Positions 9,271 to 17,780 are shown, numbered from the stretch's first letter. The stretch is DNA of 64,000 nucleotides from Streptomyces davaonensis JCM 4913 (GCF_000349325.1 NC_020504.1:8102326-8166325); one strand, 5' to 3'. Notes: generated by a model not told the origin, from the letters alone. Translations and numbers: made by a program.

Positions 9271-10288
9271 CAGGCGCGGACGGTGGTGCGGTGCTCGACC
9301 GCACCACCAGCTCCGTGCCCAGTTCCACCCGGGGCGAGTCCGGCCGCTCGCCCGCGGCAAGGCGCAACACGGTGCGGACGGCCAACTTGCCCATGTCGGC
9401 GAGCGGTTGGCGCACCGTGGTCAGCGGCGGCGCCGACCAGCGCACTTCCGGAAGGTCGTCGAAACCGACCACGCTCATGTCCTCCGGGACCCTCAGGCCC
9501 CGTCGGCGCAGTGCCTCGATCGCGCCGAGCGCCATCTGGTCGCTGGCCGCGAACACGGCGGTCGGCGGCTCGGGCAGATCGAGCAGCGCCGTGCAGCCCG
9601 TACAGCCGGACTCGGGGCGGAAGTCGCCGGGGAGGACCAGGGAGTCGTCCACCGCGAGACCGGCGCCCTCCAGGGCGGCGCGGTAGCCGTCGAAGCGGGC
9701 CCGGGAGCACAGCAGCCGCGGCGGGCCCGCGATCAGGCCGATCCGGCGATGGCCGAGGGCCAGCAGATGCTCGGTGGCCGCGAGCCCGCCCGACCAGTTG
9801 GCGGCGCCGATCGTGGGCACGTCGAGGACGGGTGAGCCCGCCGGGTCGACCACCACCAACGGCACGCCGAGGAGCCGCAACTCCTCGTGCAGCACCGGCT
9901 CCAGGGCCGAGGTGACCAGGACGACGCCGTCGGAGGCGCGGGCCCGCAGATTGCGCAGCCACTCCCGGGCGTCGCCCGAGCGGCCGTGGATCGCCGAGAC
10001 CACGGTCCCGACGCCGGCCGCGTGCGCGACCTCCTCCACGCCGCGGATGATCTCCACCGCCCAGGGGCTGTCGAGGTCGTTGAAGACCAGGTCCACGAGG
10101 GTGGCGGGGGCGGCCGAGGCCCGTTTCCGGTACCCGTGCGCGCGCAGCAGGTCCTCCACGCGGGCACGGGTCCGCGGGGACACGTCGGACCGGCCGTTGA
10201 CGACCCGCGAGACGGTGGGCACCGAGACCCCGGCCTGTCGGGCGATCTCCGTGATGGTGACCCTGCCCTCGGCGCGCTCCTCTGACAA
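9263..10288 (-). CDS. LacI-family transcriptional repressor (probable xylan-locus regulator)
   Basis: 341 residues from TTG 10288, chosen because GGAGG lies 7 bp upstream. The N-terminus has the LacI helix-turn-helix TITEIARQAGVSVPTVSRVV and the hinge region. The rest is a periplasmic-binding-like effector domain with VFAASDQMALGAIEAL and VPEDMSVVGFDDLPE. It lies tail-to-tail with the xylanase gene and is the only regulator in the cluster, so it probably controls the importer/xylanase operon through the palindrome near 4950. Confidence 0.92.
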   Translation of the reverse strand: MSEERAEGRVTITEIARQAGVSVPTVSRVVNGRSDVSPRTRARVEDLLRAHGYRKRASAAPATLVDLVFNDLDSPWAVEIIRGVEEVAHAAGVGTVVSAIHGRSGDAREWLRNLRARASDGVVLVTSALEPVLHEELRLLGVPLVVVDPAGSPVLDVPTIGAANWSGGLAATEHLLALGHRRIGLIAGPPRLLCSRARFDGYRAALEGAGLAVDDSLVLPGDFRPESGCTGCTALLDLPEPPTAVFAASDQMALGAIEALRRRGLRVPEDMSVVGFDDLPEVRWSAPPLTTVRQPLADMGKLAVRTVLRLAAGERPDSPRVELGTELVVRSSTAPPSAPAT

Positions 10289-10318
10289 CTGCCCACCTCC
10301 GTCGACCCGTTGCCGAGA

Positions 10319-10339
10319 ACTTCCAGAAGTCTTCCGGAA
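10319..10339. promoter_or_regulatory. Inverted repeats just upstream of the LacI gene
   Basis: Two adjacent dyads precede the TTG start: ACTTC-CA-GAAGT at 10319-10330 and TTCCGGAA at 10332-10339. Their position 31-51 bp upstream of the start suggests an autoregulatory operator or part of the promoter. They do not match the CGAAA-N-TTTCG box near 4950. Confidence 0.4.
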
Positions 10340-10457
10340 AACCGGTGCCCGTGGAAGTCCGGACCGGAGCACACATGGAGGACTACGGTCAGTGACCGCC
10401 CCCGGACGTGCGTCGGGGCCGGTGCGCAGAACGGGTCTGCGGCCGGCCCCCAAGGTC

Positions 10458-10482
10458 TCCGGGCGGCCGCATCGGCCGCCCG
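10458..10482 (-). terminator. GC-rich hairpin downstream of the DUF5999 gene
   Basis: A perfect 11-bp stem (10458-10468 with 10472-10482, arm CCGGGCGGCCG) encloses the 3-base loop CAT. It lies 7 bp beyond the stop of the minus-strand DUF5999 gene and has no U-tract. Confidence 0.6.
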
Positions 10483-10489
10483 GCCGCGC

Positions 10490-10696
10490 TCAGGCCGCGG
10501 TCATCACCTGGTCGGCGCCCAGCGGGCGGTGCGGGGCGATGATCTGGCCGTCGGGCAGGAGCTCACCGGTGTCCTCGAAGAGCAGAACGCCGTTGCACAG
10601 CAGGCTCCAGCCCTGTTCCGGGTGGTGCGCCACGAGGCGCGCCGATTCCCGGTCGGCGGAGTCTGCGGAGGGACACGGTGGCTGGTGCTGGCACAT
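10490..10696 (-). CDS. DUF5999 family small protein
   Basis: 68 residues beginning MCQHQPPCPSADSADRE, with QGWSLLCNGVLLFEDTGELLPDG and a C-terminal API-type tail (IIAPHRPLG). This matches my recollection of the Streptomyces DUF5999 family, whose members start at MCQHQP. An in-frame ATG at 10729 with a weak G-rich site upstream would add 11 residues. The short CQHQPPC stretch could bind metal, but that is a guess. No function is known to me. Confidence 0.82.
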   Translation of the reverse strand: MCQHQPPCPSADSADRESARLVAHHPEQGWSLLCNGVLLFEDTGELLPDGQIIAPHRPLGADQVMTAA

Positions 10697-10969
10697 GGGT
10701 GGGATCTTTCGCTCTGTCGTGATGTTCATGGCCGCCCCCGTTGCGACAAGTGGTTCGAACCCAGTGTTGCCCCACGGGCGTCGATCCGCAGGGATTTCGG
10801 TGCACCGCTTCTCACAGGTTCATGACGCATCACTCGCGCGGACGGTTCAGTCCAACTGCACTGTCCTTTCGGGTGGTTCGCAGTGGCCGGAGCGGACTAG
10901 TCCATGCAGGTCGGAAGCTCTGTGGAGCGTTGTCGCGCTCGTACGAGCGGGGCGGCGCCGCAGACAGCG
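10697..10969. other. Gene-free stretch upstream of DUF5999
   Basis: About 270 bp without a convincing gene. It should hold the promoter of the minus-strand DUF5999 gene. A tRNA T-arm-like string (GGTTCGAACCC, 10752-10762) is present without the rest of a tRNA. Nothing else stands out. Confidence 0.5.
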
Positions 10970-11007
10970 CCGTACCCCGCGACCGGCGTGGCGGCGGCGG
11001 GGTACGG
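10970..11007 (-). terminator. Hairpin downstream of the 11026-11625 gene
   Basis: An 11-bp perfect stem (CCGTACCCCGC at 10970-10980, complement at 10997-11007) has a 16-base loop. It lies 18 bp past the stop of the minus-strand hypothetical gene and is a plausible factor-independent terminator. Confidence 0.55.
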
Positions 11008-11025
11008 GGAGCGTGGGACGGCGGC

Positions 11026-11625
11026 TCAGGCGGGTGAGCCGAGCAGCGGCGCCGGGGTCACGCGGTGGGTGAGCACCGGGAGCAGATCGGCGGCCTGGTG
11101 CGGCCGGTGGGCCGCGATGCCGGGAGGCGCCGGGGCCAGCGGGACCAGCAGGTCCGTGGGCTCAGGGTGTCCGGCGGAGGCGTCGGCGGCGGGGTCGCCG
11201 TGCAGCCAGAGCGTGAGCATGTACAGGCCGGGGACGGACAGCAGCCGGGGCTGGAACGGCTGCTGCATCGTCTCGGCCTGGCGCAGCGCTTGCTCGGTGG
11301 ACGTGATGTAGGGCCCCTCGAAGAAGTGCGAGAAGGCCCAGCCGTCCGGGGTCAGGCGGGTCTCGGCGGCGGCCACGGCGCGGTCGCCGCAGCGGATCAG
11401 GAACCGCCATCCGGCGAGCCGGGTGACGGAGGGTCCGGTGGCGGAGGGTCCGGTGGCCGTGATGCCGTCCAGGACGTGCACCGGCAACGGCAGTTCCGGA
11501 GTGGCGGGTCCCTGGGCGGCGCGCAGGGAGGGCGTTCGGGCCTCGCGGACCGCGGTGGGAGACCCCAGGGCGGCGAGGACGGAGCGAAGTGCGGGCGCGG
11601 GAGCCGGGGGGACATGCAGCGGCAT
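11026..11625 (-). CDS. Hypothetical protein, not recognised
   Basis: 199 residues from ATG 11625 (AGAGG about 9 bp upstream). The start is Pro/Ala-rich (MPLHVPPAPAPAL), the middle has HVLDGITATG and FLIRCGDRAVAAAETRL, followed by an aromatic stretch FSHFFEGPYITSTEQALRQ and LYMLTLWLHGD. There is no signal peptide and no clear membrane segment. Codon use is typical of a real Streptomyces gene. I do not recognise the family; a cytoplasmic actinobacterial conserved protein is the best description. Confidence 0.7.
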   Translation of the reverse strand: MPLHVPPAPAPALRSVLAALGSPTAVREARTPSLRAAQGPATPELPLPVHVLDGITATGPSATGPSVTRLAGWRFLIRCGDRAVAAAETRLTPDGWAFSHFFEGPYITSTEQALRQAETMQQPFQPRLLSVPGLYMLTLWLHGDPAADASAGHPEPTDLLVPLAPAPPGIAAHRPHQAADLLPVLTHRVTPAPLLGSPA

Positions 11626-12177
11626 GGTGGGTCGCCTCTCATGAGACGGGCACGGTGGCGCGAGGGCGGGGCGGACGGCGCTGTCAGCTCGCGGGGGCGG
11701 AGAGGCGTGGGCCGAGGCCTGGGATGCGTGGGTGTGCGTGAGGCCTGCCGTACGTCCATCGCTACGGCAGGTTCTCCGACCGGGCGCCAGCCTTCCGCCT
11801 TGTCCGCGGAGTTTATACGACAAGTGTTCAGTGAGTGTTTCGTCTAGCCGCTTTCGGCGCACTCGGCAAGGGCGCATTCGGTCGGCGATCCGCGGTAATC
11901 ATCCCGATTCCGGAAGGACGCTGTCGCGGTGACCTCGGGAAATGCGCGAGAAGCGGTCGGCCAATTCTCGTCGGCGTTTTTCACGAGTTCGTCGAGCCGC
12001 CCGAAACCGCGTCCTGACGCATGCCCGGCGAATGTGCCGCCGGTCACGTCCGACAGCCTAGCGGGAGGAGGGCCCGGCCGGGACGTTATCGATCGCTTCG
12101 GCTGGGGCATCATCCCACCTGACCCGGGACACCGGCGGCCGGATCTTCGGCCCGCCCATTCGAGGAGGGATGCTTCG
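11626..12177. promoter_or_regulatory. 552-bp divergent intergenic region
   Basis: This gap separates the minus-strand hypothetical from the glutamate-cysteine-ligase-like gene. It contains an AT-rich patch around 11812-11845, with two direct GTGTT repeats 11 bp apart (about 11825 and 11836), likely a promoter/operator region for the minus-strand gene. A GAGGAGGG ribosome site for the plus-strand gene lies near 12162-12169. An 89-codon minus-strand reading frame at 11844-12113 has poor third-position GC and is not called. Confidence 0.5.
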
Positions 12178-13695
12178 ATGGGGGAGAAGGTCGTGGCAGG
12201 TCGGTTCGATCTGTCCGACCGCCAGCGCTACCGCGACAAGCTCCGGAAGTGTCTGGCGGGCCTGGAGCGGCTTCTGGCGGAGAAGCGGTTCGATCGCCCG
12301 AAGAACCTCATGGGGCTCGAGATCGAATTGAATCTCGCTGGAGCCGACGGCATGCCGAGAATGTTGAATGCGCAGGTTCTCGAGCGGATCGCGAGTCGGG
12401 ATTTCCAAACAGAACTCGCCATGTTCAACCTGGAAGTCAACATTGCCCCACACCGGCTCGGCGGGCAGGTATTCGACCAGCTCGCGGAGGAACTCCGTAC
12501 CTCCCTGGCATATGCCCACCGAAAAGCCGGAGAGCTGTCCGCCGGAATCGTGATGATCGGCATTCTGCCGACACTCGACCGGGACGACCTGGTCTCCTCC
12601 AACCTCTCCGACGTGGACCGCTACACGCTCCTCAACGACCAGATCGTGGCCGCCCGCGGCGAGGACTTCGTGCTCGACATCGCGGGCGTGGAGCATCTCA
12701 CCTGCACCTCGAAGTCCATAGCCCCCGAGGCCGCCTGTACCTCGGTCCAACTGCACCTCCAGGTCACCCCGGCCCGCTTCGCCGACGTCTGGAACGCCGC
12801 GCAGGCCGTCGCCGCCGCGCAGGTCGCGGTCGGCGCCAACTCGCCGTTCCTGTTCGGCCGGGAGCTGTGGCGCGAGTCCCGGCCCCCGCTGTTCCAGCAG
12901 TCCACCGACACCCGCCCGCCCGAACTCCAGGCCCAGGGCGTCCGCCCGCGCACCTGGTTCGGGGAACGCTGGATCTCCTCCGCCTACGACCTCTTCGAGG
13001 AGAACCTGCGCTTCTTCCCCGCCCTGCTGCCGATCTGCGACGACGAGGACCCCCTGCGCGTGCTCGACGAGGGCGGTGTCCCCTCGCTCGCCGAACTCGT
13101 CCTGCACAACGGCACGGTGTACCGCTGGAACCGCCCGGTCTACGGCATCGCCGACGGCGTCCCGCACCTCCGTGTCGAGAACCGTGTACTGCCCGCAGGA
13201 CCCACCGTCACGGACGTCATCGCCAACGCCGCCTTCTACTACGGCGTCATCCGCGCCCTCGCCGAGGAACAGCGCCCGGTGTGGACCCGGCTGCCGTTCG
13301 AGGCCGCCGCCGCCAACTTCGACACCGCCTGCCGGCACGGCATCGACGCCCGCCTCCTGTGGCCCCGGCGCGGCCGGTACGGCGGCGTCACGGAGGTCGA
13401 CGCGGCCGCCCTCGTACGCGATGAACTGCTGCCGCTGGCGGAGGCCGGTCTTGAGGCGTGGGGTGTCGAGCGCGCCGACCGGGATCTGTATCTCGGGGTC
13501 ATCGAGGAGCGGTGCAGGCGCCGGGCCAACGGCGCGTCCTGGCAGTCCGCCACCTTCCACCGGGCTCTGGAACAGGGACTGTCCCGCGATGCCGCCCTGG
13601 CGGCGACGACCCGCCGCTACGCCGAGCTGATGCACCTCGGCGAGCCCGTGCACACCTGGCCGGTGGGGTTGCCGGAGACCGTCCCGCTCGGCTGA
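12178..13695 (+). CDS. Glutamate-cysteine ligase family 2 (GCS2-like) protein
   Basis: 505 residues from ATG 12178 behind GAGGAGGG. The fold signature includes LMGLEIELNLAG (45-55, the E-x-E metal/ATP-binding pair), NLEVNIAPH, and the late segment VENRVLPAGPTVTDVIANAAFYYG. Family members ligate glutamate to cysteine or another amine using ATP; in actinomycetes the relatives include EgtA and several uncharacterised ligases. It is not next to egt or mycothiol genes, so the substrate is open. Upstream in-frame codons lack a ribosome site and were excluded. Confidence 0.85.
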   Translation: MGEKVVAGRFDLSDRQRYRDKLRKCLAGLERLLAEKRFDRPKNLMGLEIELNLAGADGMPRMLNAQVLERIASRDFQTELAMFNLEVNIAPHRLGGQVFDQLAEELRTSLAYAHRKAGELSAGIVMIGILPTLDRDDLVSSNLSDVDRYTLLNDQIVAARGEDFVLDIAGVEHLTCTSKSIAPEAACTSVQLHLQVTPARFADVWNAAQAVAAAQVAVGANSPFLFGRELWRESRPPLFQQSTDTRPPELQAQGVRPRTWFGERWISSAYDLFEENLRFFPALLPICDDEDPLRVLDEGGVPSLAELVLHNGTVYRWNRPVYGIADGVPHLRVENRVLPAGPTVTDVIANAAFYYGVIRALAEEQRPVWTRLPFEAAAANFDTACRHGIDARLLWPRRGRYGGVTEVDAAALVRDELLPLAEAGLEAWGVERADRDLYLGVIEERCRRRANGASWQSATFHRALEQGLSRDAALAATTRRYAELMHLGEPVHTWPVGLPETVPLG

Positions 13696-13785
13696 GGGCA
13701 CCCTGAACGGGGGCCGCCGCCGTCCACCGCATACTGGTCGGGCAAGCTGTGACGTCCGATGACGGTGGTGCCCCTGGGAGGCAGT

Positions 13786-14586
13786 GTGCAGGCGGAGGCG
13801 AGCCCGGTGGCCGGTTCATTCCCTCCGGAGGGCCCCGCGCGGCGCATCCTGCGGGACGAGACGCTGCTGGTACTGGCGCTCTCGCTCGGTGCGAGCGGGG
13901 TCTCCGCTTTGATCAGCTTCATCGGCTCGGTCACCAAACCCGGCGGCCTCAAGGACCAGGCGGCCACGCTCAACGCCTCCGCCGCGCCGGGCCGCCCCTG
14001 GCTGGACCTCGCCTGGCAGCTCTTCGGGATCACCACCTCCCTGGTGCCGGTGCTCCTCGTCGCGCACTTCCTGATGCGCGAGGGCAGCGGCCTGCGCGCC
14101 CTCGGCTTCGACCGCACCCGCCCCTGGTTCGACCTGGGCCGGGGCGCCGCGATCGCCGCCGTGATCGGCAGCAGCGGCATCGCCTTCTACCTCGCCGCAC
14201 GCGGCCTCGGCTTCAACCTCACCGTGGTGCCGGAGGCGCTGCCCGAGGTGTGGTGGAAGTACCCGGTGCTGATCCTGTCGGCGCTCCAGAACGCGATCCT
14301 CGAAGAGGTCATCGTGGTCGGCTATCTGCTGCGCCGGCTCCACCAGTTGGGCTGGACACCCGGCACCGCGCTGGTGGCCAGCTCCGTGCTGCGCGGCTCG
14401 TACCACCTCTACCAGGGCATCGGCGGCTTCATCGGCAACATGGTGATGGGCGTGGTGTTCGTCTACCTCTACCGCCGCTGGGGCCGCGTCGGACCGCTGG
14501 TCGTGGCGCACTCGCTGCTCGACATCGGCGCGTTCGTCGGGTACGCGCTGCTCGCGGGGAAGGTGGACTGGCTGCCCACGGCCTGA
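13786..14586 (+). CDS. CPBP-family intramembrane metalloprotease
   Basis: 266 residues from GTG 13786, preferred over ATG 13759 because GGGAGG lies about 4 bp upstream. There are about seven hydrophobic helices. The CPBP (CAAX protease/bacteriocin-processing, Abi) motifs are present: E173-E174 in AILEEVIVVGYLLRRL, the R-G-SYHLYQG motif with H, and the third motif VVAHSLLDI. Such proteins cleave within or near the membrane; substrates are rarely known. The gene ends at a bidirectional terminator shared with phzF. Confidence 0.9.
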   Translation: MQAEASPVAGSFPPEGPARRILRDETLLVLALSLGASGVSALISFIGSVTKPGGLKDQAATLNASAAPGRPWLDLAWQLFGITTSLVPVLLVAHFLMREGSGLRALGFDRTRPWFDLGRGAAIAAVIGSSGIAFYLAARGLGFNLTVVPEALPEVWWKYPVLILSALQNAILEEVIVVGYLLRRLHQLGWTPGTALVASSVLRGSYHLYQGIGGFIGNMVMGVVFVYLYRRWGRVGPLVVAHSLLDIGAFVGYALLAGKVDWLPTA

Positions 14587-14600
14587 GCAGGCGGGGCAAC

Positions 14601-14631
14601 AAGGGGCGTACGAACATCTCGTACGCCCCTT
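14601..14631. terminator. Bidirectional terminator between CPBP and PhzF genes
   Basis: A perfect 13-bp stem (14601-14613, arm AAGGGGCGTACGA, with 14619-14631) has a 5-base loop ACATC. A-rich and T-rich flanks on the two sides (AAGGGG / CCCCTTTC) allow it to work for both convergent genes. Confidence 0.8.
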
Positions 14632-14638
14632 TCGGCTG

Positions 14639-15448
14639 CTAGGCCAGCAGTTCACCGTCGATCACGGTGACCGCGCTGCCGCTCAGCAGCGTGCGGTCGC
14701 CGCGCACCTCGGTGCGGACCAGGCCGGAGCGCGGGGAGGCCTGGAGGCCGGTGAGGTCGGGGCGGCCGAGGCGGTCGGACCAGAACGGCGCCAGGGCGGT
14801 GTGGGCGCTGCCGGTGACCGGGTCCTCGTCGATGCCCACGTTCGGGAAGAAGCAGCGGGAGATGAAGTCGTAGCCCTGTGAGGGGTCTTCCGCGCGGGCG
14901 GTGGCGATGATGCCCCGCTCGGAGAAGACGCCGAGGGCCCGGTGGTCGGGGGTCAGGGCGCGGACGGTCTTCTCGTCGGCGAGCTCGACCAGCAGATCGC
15001 CCACGTTCGGGCCGGTGTCGAACGTGCTCAGCGGCTCGGCGCCGAGCGCTACGGCGACGCCGTCCGGGATCTCGGTCGCGGTGAGCGGGGCGGTGGGGAA
15101 GTCGAGGGTGAAGGAGCCGTCCTCGCGCGGCGTGGCGATCAGTACGCCGCTGCGGGTGGCGAACCGCACCGGGCCCTCGTGGGCGCCGGTGGAGCGCAGG
15201 ACGTGGGCCGTGGCGAGCGTGGCGTGTCCGCACATCGCGACCTCGGCCGCCGGCGTGAACCAGCGCAGCGCCCAGTCGGCCTCGGGGTCGTCGGACAGTC
15301 GGTGGGCGAACGCGGTCTCGGCGTGGTTGACCTCCATGGCGACCTTCTGGAGCCAGTCGTCGGCGGGGAAGGCGTCGAGGAGCAGGACCCCGGCGGGGTT
15401 CCCGGAGAAGGGGCGGTCGGTGAAGGCGTCGACGATTCGGATGCGCAT
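14639..15448 (-). CDS. PhzF-family isomerase-like protein
   Basis: 269 residues from ATG 15448. The PhzF fold signatures are VDAFTDRPFSGNPAGV at the N-terminus, VNHAETAFAH (catalytic-type Glu near 44), FTPAAEVAMCGHATLA, and the second-lobe VGIDEDPVTGSAHTALAPFW. PhzF catalyses an isomerisation in phenazine synthesis, but most homologues, including this isolated copy, have unknown substrates. Convergent with the CPBP gene. Confidence 0.92.
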   Translation of the reverse strand: MRIRIVDAFTDRPFSGNPAGVLLLDAFPADDWLQKVAMEVNHAETAFAHRLSDDPEADWALRWFTPAAEVAMCGHATLATAHVLRSTGAHEGPVRFATRSGVLIATPREDGSFTLDFPTAPLTATEIPDGVAVALGAEPLSTFDTGPNVGDLLVELADEKTVRALTPDHRALGVFSERGIIATARAEDPSQGYDFISRCFFPNVGIDEDPVTGSAHTALAPFWSDRLGRPDLTGLQASPRSGLVRTEVRGDRTLLSGSAVTVIDGELLA

Positions 15449-15558
15449 CCCCCGACCGTAGAGGGGCGACAAAGCCGCAGGCCAAGGCCAATTCGGGGGT
15501 GCTGGACCGATTTCGGGCGCGGTGGGCTGTCGGGAGGGGGTTGTCGTAAGAACAGTTC

Positions 15559-15594
15559 CGATATATCGTTGACGCATCGCGACAGATCAACGAT
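15559..15594. promoter_or_regulatory. Candidate PadR operator upstream of the PadR gene
   Basis: An exact palindrome CGATATATCG (15559-15568) overlaps an 8-bp inverted repeat, ATCGTTGA at 15565-15572 and TCAACGAT at 15587-15594, separated by 14 bp. It lies 18-53 bp before the PadR start in an otherwise GC-rich region. An autoregulatory site is the natural reading. Confidence 0.6.
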
Positions 15595-15611
15595 GGAATG
15601 GAGTGATTGCG

Positions 15612-16241
15612 ATGCGTTCCCATGGATTCGAGCGTGGACACGGTGGTGCCGGTCGTGAGGGCCGGGGCGGTTTCGACGGTCGGCGGGGTGCCTTCGGGCC
15701 CTTCGGGCCGGGTGGTCCCGGCTTCGGTGGCCCGGGGTTCGGTGGTGGCCCCGGCCCGGGAGGGCACTGGGGGCCGAGGGGCCGTGGCGGACCGCGGGGG
15801 AGGGCGCGGCGCGGTGATGTGCGCGCCTCGATCCTGGCCCTGCTCAAGGACCGGCCGATGCACGGCTACGAGATGATCCAGGAGATCGCCGAGCGCAGCG
15901 GCGGGGCGTGGAAGCCCAGCCCCGGCTCGGTGTACCCGACCCTCCAACTGCTGGAGGACGAGGGCCTGATCACCAGCGAGAGCGAGGGCGGCAAGAAGCT
16001 GTTCTCCCTCACCGAGTCCGGCCGTACCGCGGCCGACGACGGCCCCGAGGCGCCCTGGGAGGAAGCCTCCCGAGGCGTGGACTGGGAGGCCGTGAACGAC
16101 ATCCGGCAGGCCGGGTTCGGCCTGATGGAAGCCTTCGGTCAGGTCTGGAAGACCGGCAGCAAGGAGCAGCGCGAGAAGGCGATCTCCGTGATCAACGAAG
16201 CGCGCAAGAAGCTGTATCTGATCCTTGCCGACGAGGACTGA
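15612..16241 (+). CDS. PadR-family transcriptional regulator with Gly-rich N-terminus
   Basis: 209 residues from ATG 15612. Residues 1-70 are a low-complexity Gly/Arg/Pro segment (FGPFGPGGPGFGG). The PadR winged helix follows (about 72-140) with ASILALLKDRPMHGYEMIQEI, GSVYPTLQLLEDEGLI and KLFSLTESGR. The C-terminal helix for dimerisation is about 155-205. The disordered basic N-terminus is seen in a Streptomyces PadR subgroup and could bind nucleic acid non-specifically. Targets are unknown; the dyads just upstream suggest autorepression. Confidence 0.92.
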   Translation: MRSHGFERGHGGAGREGRGGFDGRRGAFGPFGPGGPGFGGPGFGGGPGPGGHWGPRGRGGPRGRARRGDVRASILALLKDRPMHGYEMIQEIAERSGGAWKPSPGSVYPTLQLLEDEGLITSESEGGKKLFSLTESGRTAADDGPEAPWEEASRGVDWEAVNDIRQAGFGLMEAFGQVWKTGSKEQREKAISVINEARKKLYLILADED

Positions 16242-16257
16242 CGGCAGTTGTCGCTGT

Positions 16258-16287
16258 GGCGCCCCGTGGAGCCTTCCGCGGGGCGCC
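16258..16287. terminator. Terminator hairpin between PadR and SRPBCC genes
   Basis: A 9-bp perfect stem (GGCGCCCCG at 16258-16266 with 16279-16287) has a 12-base loop and lies between convergent genes, so it can serve both. Confidence 0.65.
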
Positions 16288-16305
16288 GTTCTCGTCGTAC
16301 GGCCC

Positions 16306-16734
16306 TCAGCTCACCAATCCCGCCAGCTTCCGCAGCGACTCGTTCAGGGCTGCCGTGCCCGAGTCCTTCAGGCGCCCGGCCATCAGGGACACCGCGGCGC
16401 CGGTGAACTCCCCGTCGATGCGCACGGTCGTGGCGTCCCCGTCCGGCGTCAGGGTGTAGCGGGTGGCGACGCTCACGGCCATCGGGCCCTTGCCGCGCAG
16501 CGCCAGCACCCGGGCCGGTTCCAGCTCCTCGATCGTCCACTCGACCTCGGCCGGGAAGCCCATCAGCTTCATGTTCTCCTGGAAGGTCCCGCCCACTTCG
16601 AGCGCCGTCGGCCCGCCCTTGGGGAAGCTGGTGTGGGTCGCGTTCCACTCGCCGTACGCGGGCCAGTCGACGAGTTGCGCCCACACCTTGTCGGCCGGTG
16701 CCCCGATCCGTGCCTCCGCGCTGACTTCGGCCAT
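16306..16734 (-). CDS. SRPBCC (polyketide cyclase/CoxG-like) family protein
   Basis: 142 residues starting MAEVSAEARIGAPADKVWAQ, the classic START/SRPBCC opening, with VDWPAYGEWNATHTSF, GFPAEVEWTIEELEPAR and a final amphipathic helix LNESLRKLAGLVS. These helix-grip proteins bind small hydrophobic ligands. No pathway gene adjoins it, so the ligand is unknown. Confidence 0.88.
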   Translation of the reverse strand: MAEVSAEARIGAPADKVWAQLVDWPAYGEWNATHTSFPKGGPTALEVGGTFQENMKLMGFPAEVEWTIEELEPARVLALRGKGPMAVSVATRYTLTPDGDATTVRIDGEFTGAAVSLMAGRLKDSGTAALNESLRKLAGLVS

Positions 16735-16848
16735 GCGACCACCCCTTCGTCTCGGGCTACGGTGTCGCGGAACGTAGTCGCAGGGCCTGGAACATTCAAT
16801 ACTGATGAACCGTCAGGAAGTGTGCAGGGAAGTTGTGCGGCAAGAGCC

Positions 16849-17037
16849 TCAGCCGACGAGTCGGATGACCGCCGCGTCGAACAGGTCCCACGCGCGCGGG
16901 TGCGTGCTCTCGTCGTGGCAGTGCCAGGCGTCCCAGAACAGGTCGGCGGGCAGCGCGTCCTCCGGGGCGTACACCCGGTAGACGTACTGTCTGCCGTCGA
17001 CGGCCGGCAACGCGACCAGCCAGCACGTGCTCTCCAT
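16849..17037 (-). CDS. Small hypothetical protein
   Basis: 62 residues from ATG 17037 (an upstream in-frame ATG 17091 would give 80). The sequence has MESTCWLVALPAVDGRQYVYRV, then DLFWDAWHCHDEST and a C-terminal AWDLFDAAVIRLVG. Third codon positions are strongly GC-rich in this frame, and the peptide is balanced rather than Arg/Pro-biased, which favours a real gene. I do not recognise it. Confidence 0.55.
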   Translation of the reverse strand: MESTCWLVALPAVDGRQYVYRVYAPEDALPADLFWDAWHCHDESTHPRAWDLFDAAVIRLVG

Positions 17038-17234
17038 GCACCTGTTGGACGTCCAGGAGGGCGCCGTGGTTGCGTACGAGGCGCGGTGCAAGGCGGCGCG
17101 CGCCCATCGGGCGACAAGGGCCTGATCTCATCCTCAAGGAGGAGATTCCGGCCCGCCGGGTCCACTCCGCGTGGGACGCGAAAATGCATCCCTCCGTGGA
17201 TGACCCGGTCCGCCGGGGCTGATGGGGTAAGGGT

Positions 17235-17780
17235 GTGCAACCCCGTATCCCCCGTCAGCCGGACCACGACCAGACCGGAGGGCGCCCGGACGACGATGCC
17301 CGGCTCACGGCCGAACTGGCAGCGGTGATCTCCGGCGCCCGCCGACGTGCGGTGCGGGACGCGGACCGCCAGGTCGACACCGCCCATCTGCTGCACTCCC
17401 TGCTGGAGTACGACCCCGAGGTGCGGTCCGTCTTCGGCGACGGGCCGCAGATCGCCCGGCTGCTCGGCTATCTCGTCCAGCGCAGCATCGGCTACGGCCT
17501 GCGCTGGCAGGGCAGCGTCGAGGACTCCGGGGCCGTGCCCGTGGTGACCGAGGCCGACGGGCTCTCGCCGCTGGCCGCGGGCGCGCTGGAGTACGCCTGT
17601 GCCCGTGCCGCCAGCCGGGGCGACGAACCCGCGCGGGGCGTCGATCTGCTCGCGGCGATCGTCGTGGACAAGGAGACGCGGGCGGTCGAGGTGCTCGCCC
17701 GCGCGGGGATCAGCGCGGTCGAGGTGTACGCCCGGATCGACAGCCGACCGGAGCGGCACGCCTGGGAGGGCGGCTACTGA
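17235..17780 (+). CDS. Stand-alone Clp N-terminal-domain protein
   Basis: 181 residues from GTG 17235. The sequence contains two Clp-N type repeats: LAAVISGARRRAVRDADRQ followed by VDTAHLLHSLLEYD (about 25-60), and LSPLAAGALEYACARAASR with VDLLAAIVVD (about 112-145). There is no AAA+ ATPase module. In ClpA/ClpC this domain binds substrates or adaptors. A free copy may act as an adaptor or a ClpC1-like decoy; relatives such as ClpC3/ClpS-like genes occur in actinomycetes. The isolated context gives no further clue. Confidence 0.8.
   Translation: MQPRIPRQPDHDQTGGRPDDDARLTAELAAVISGARRRAVRDADRQVDTAHLLHSLLEYDPEVRSVFGDGPQIARLLGYLVQRSIGYGLRWQGSVEDSGAVPVVTEADGLSPLAAGALEYACARAASRGDEPARGVDLLAAIVVDKETRAVEVLARAGISAVEVYARIDSRPERHAWEGGY

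Noticed and set aside
10745..10775. tRNA T-arm-like sequence GGTTCGAACCC
   Set aside because: The stem around it does not pair properly and no acceptor, D or anticodon arms can be drawn on either strand.
11844..12113. 89-codon minus-strand ORF in the gap before the glutamate-cysteine-ligase-like gene
   Set aside because: Third codon positions are only about 60% GC by eye, far below true genes here, and there is no ribosome site.
14942..15658. Plus-strand open frame opposite phzF
   Set aside because: Antisense to a well-supported PhzF gene and without recognisable motifs; Gly/Arg-biased translation.
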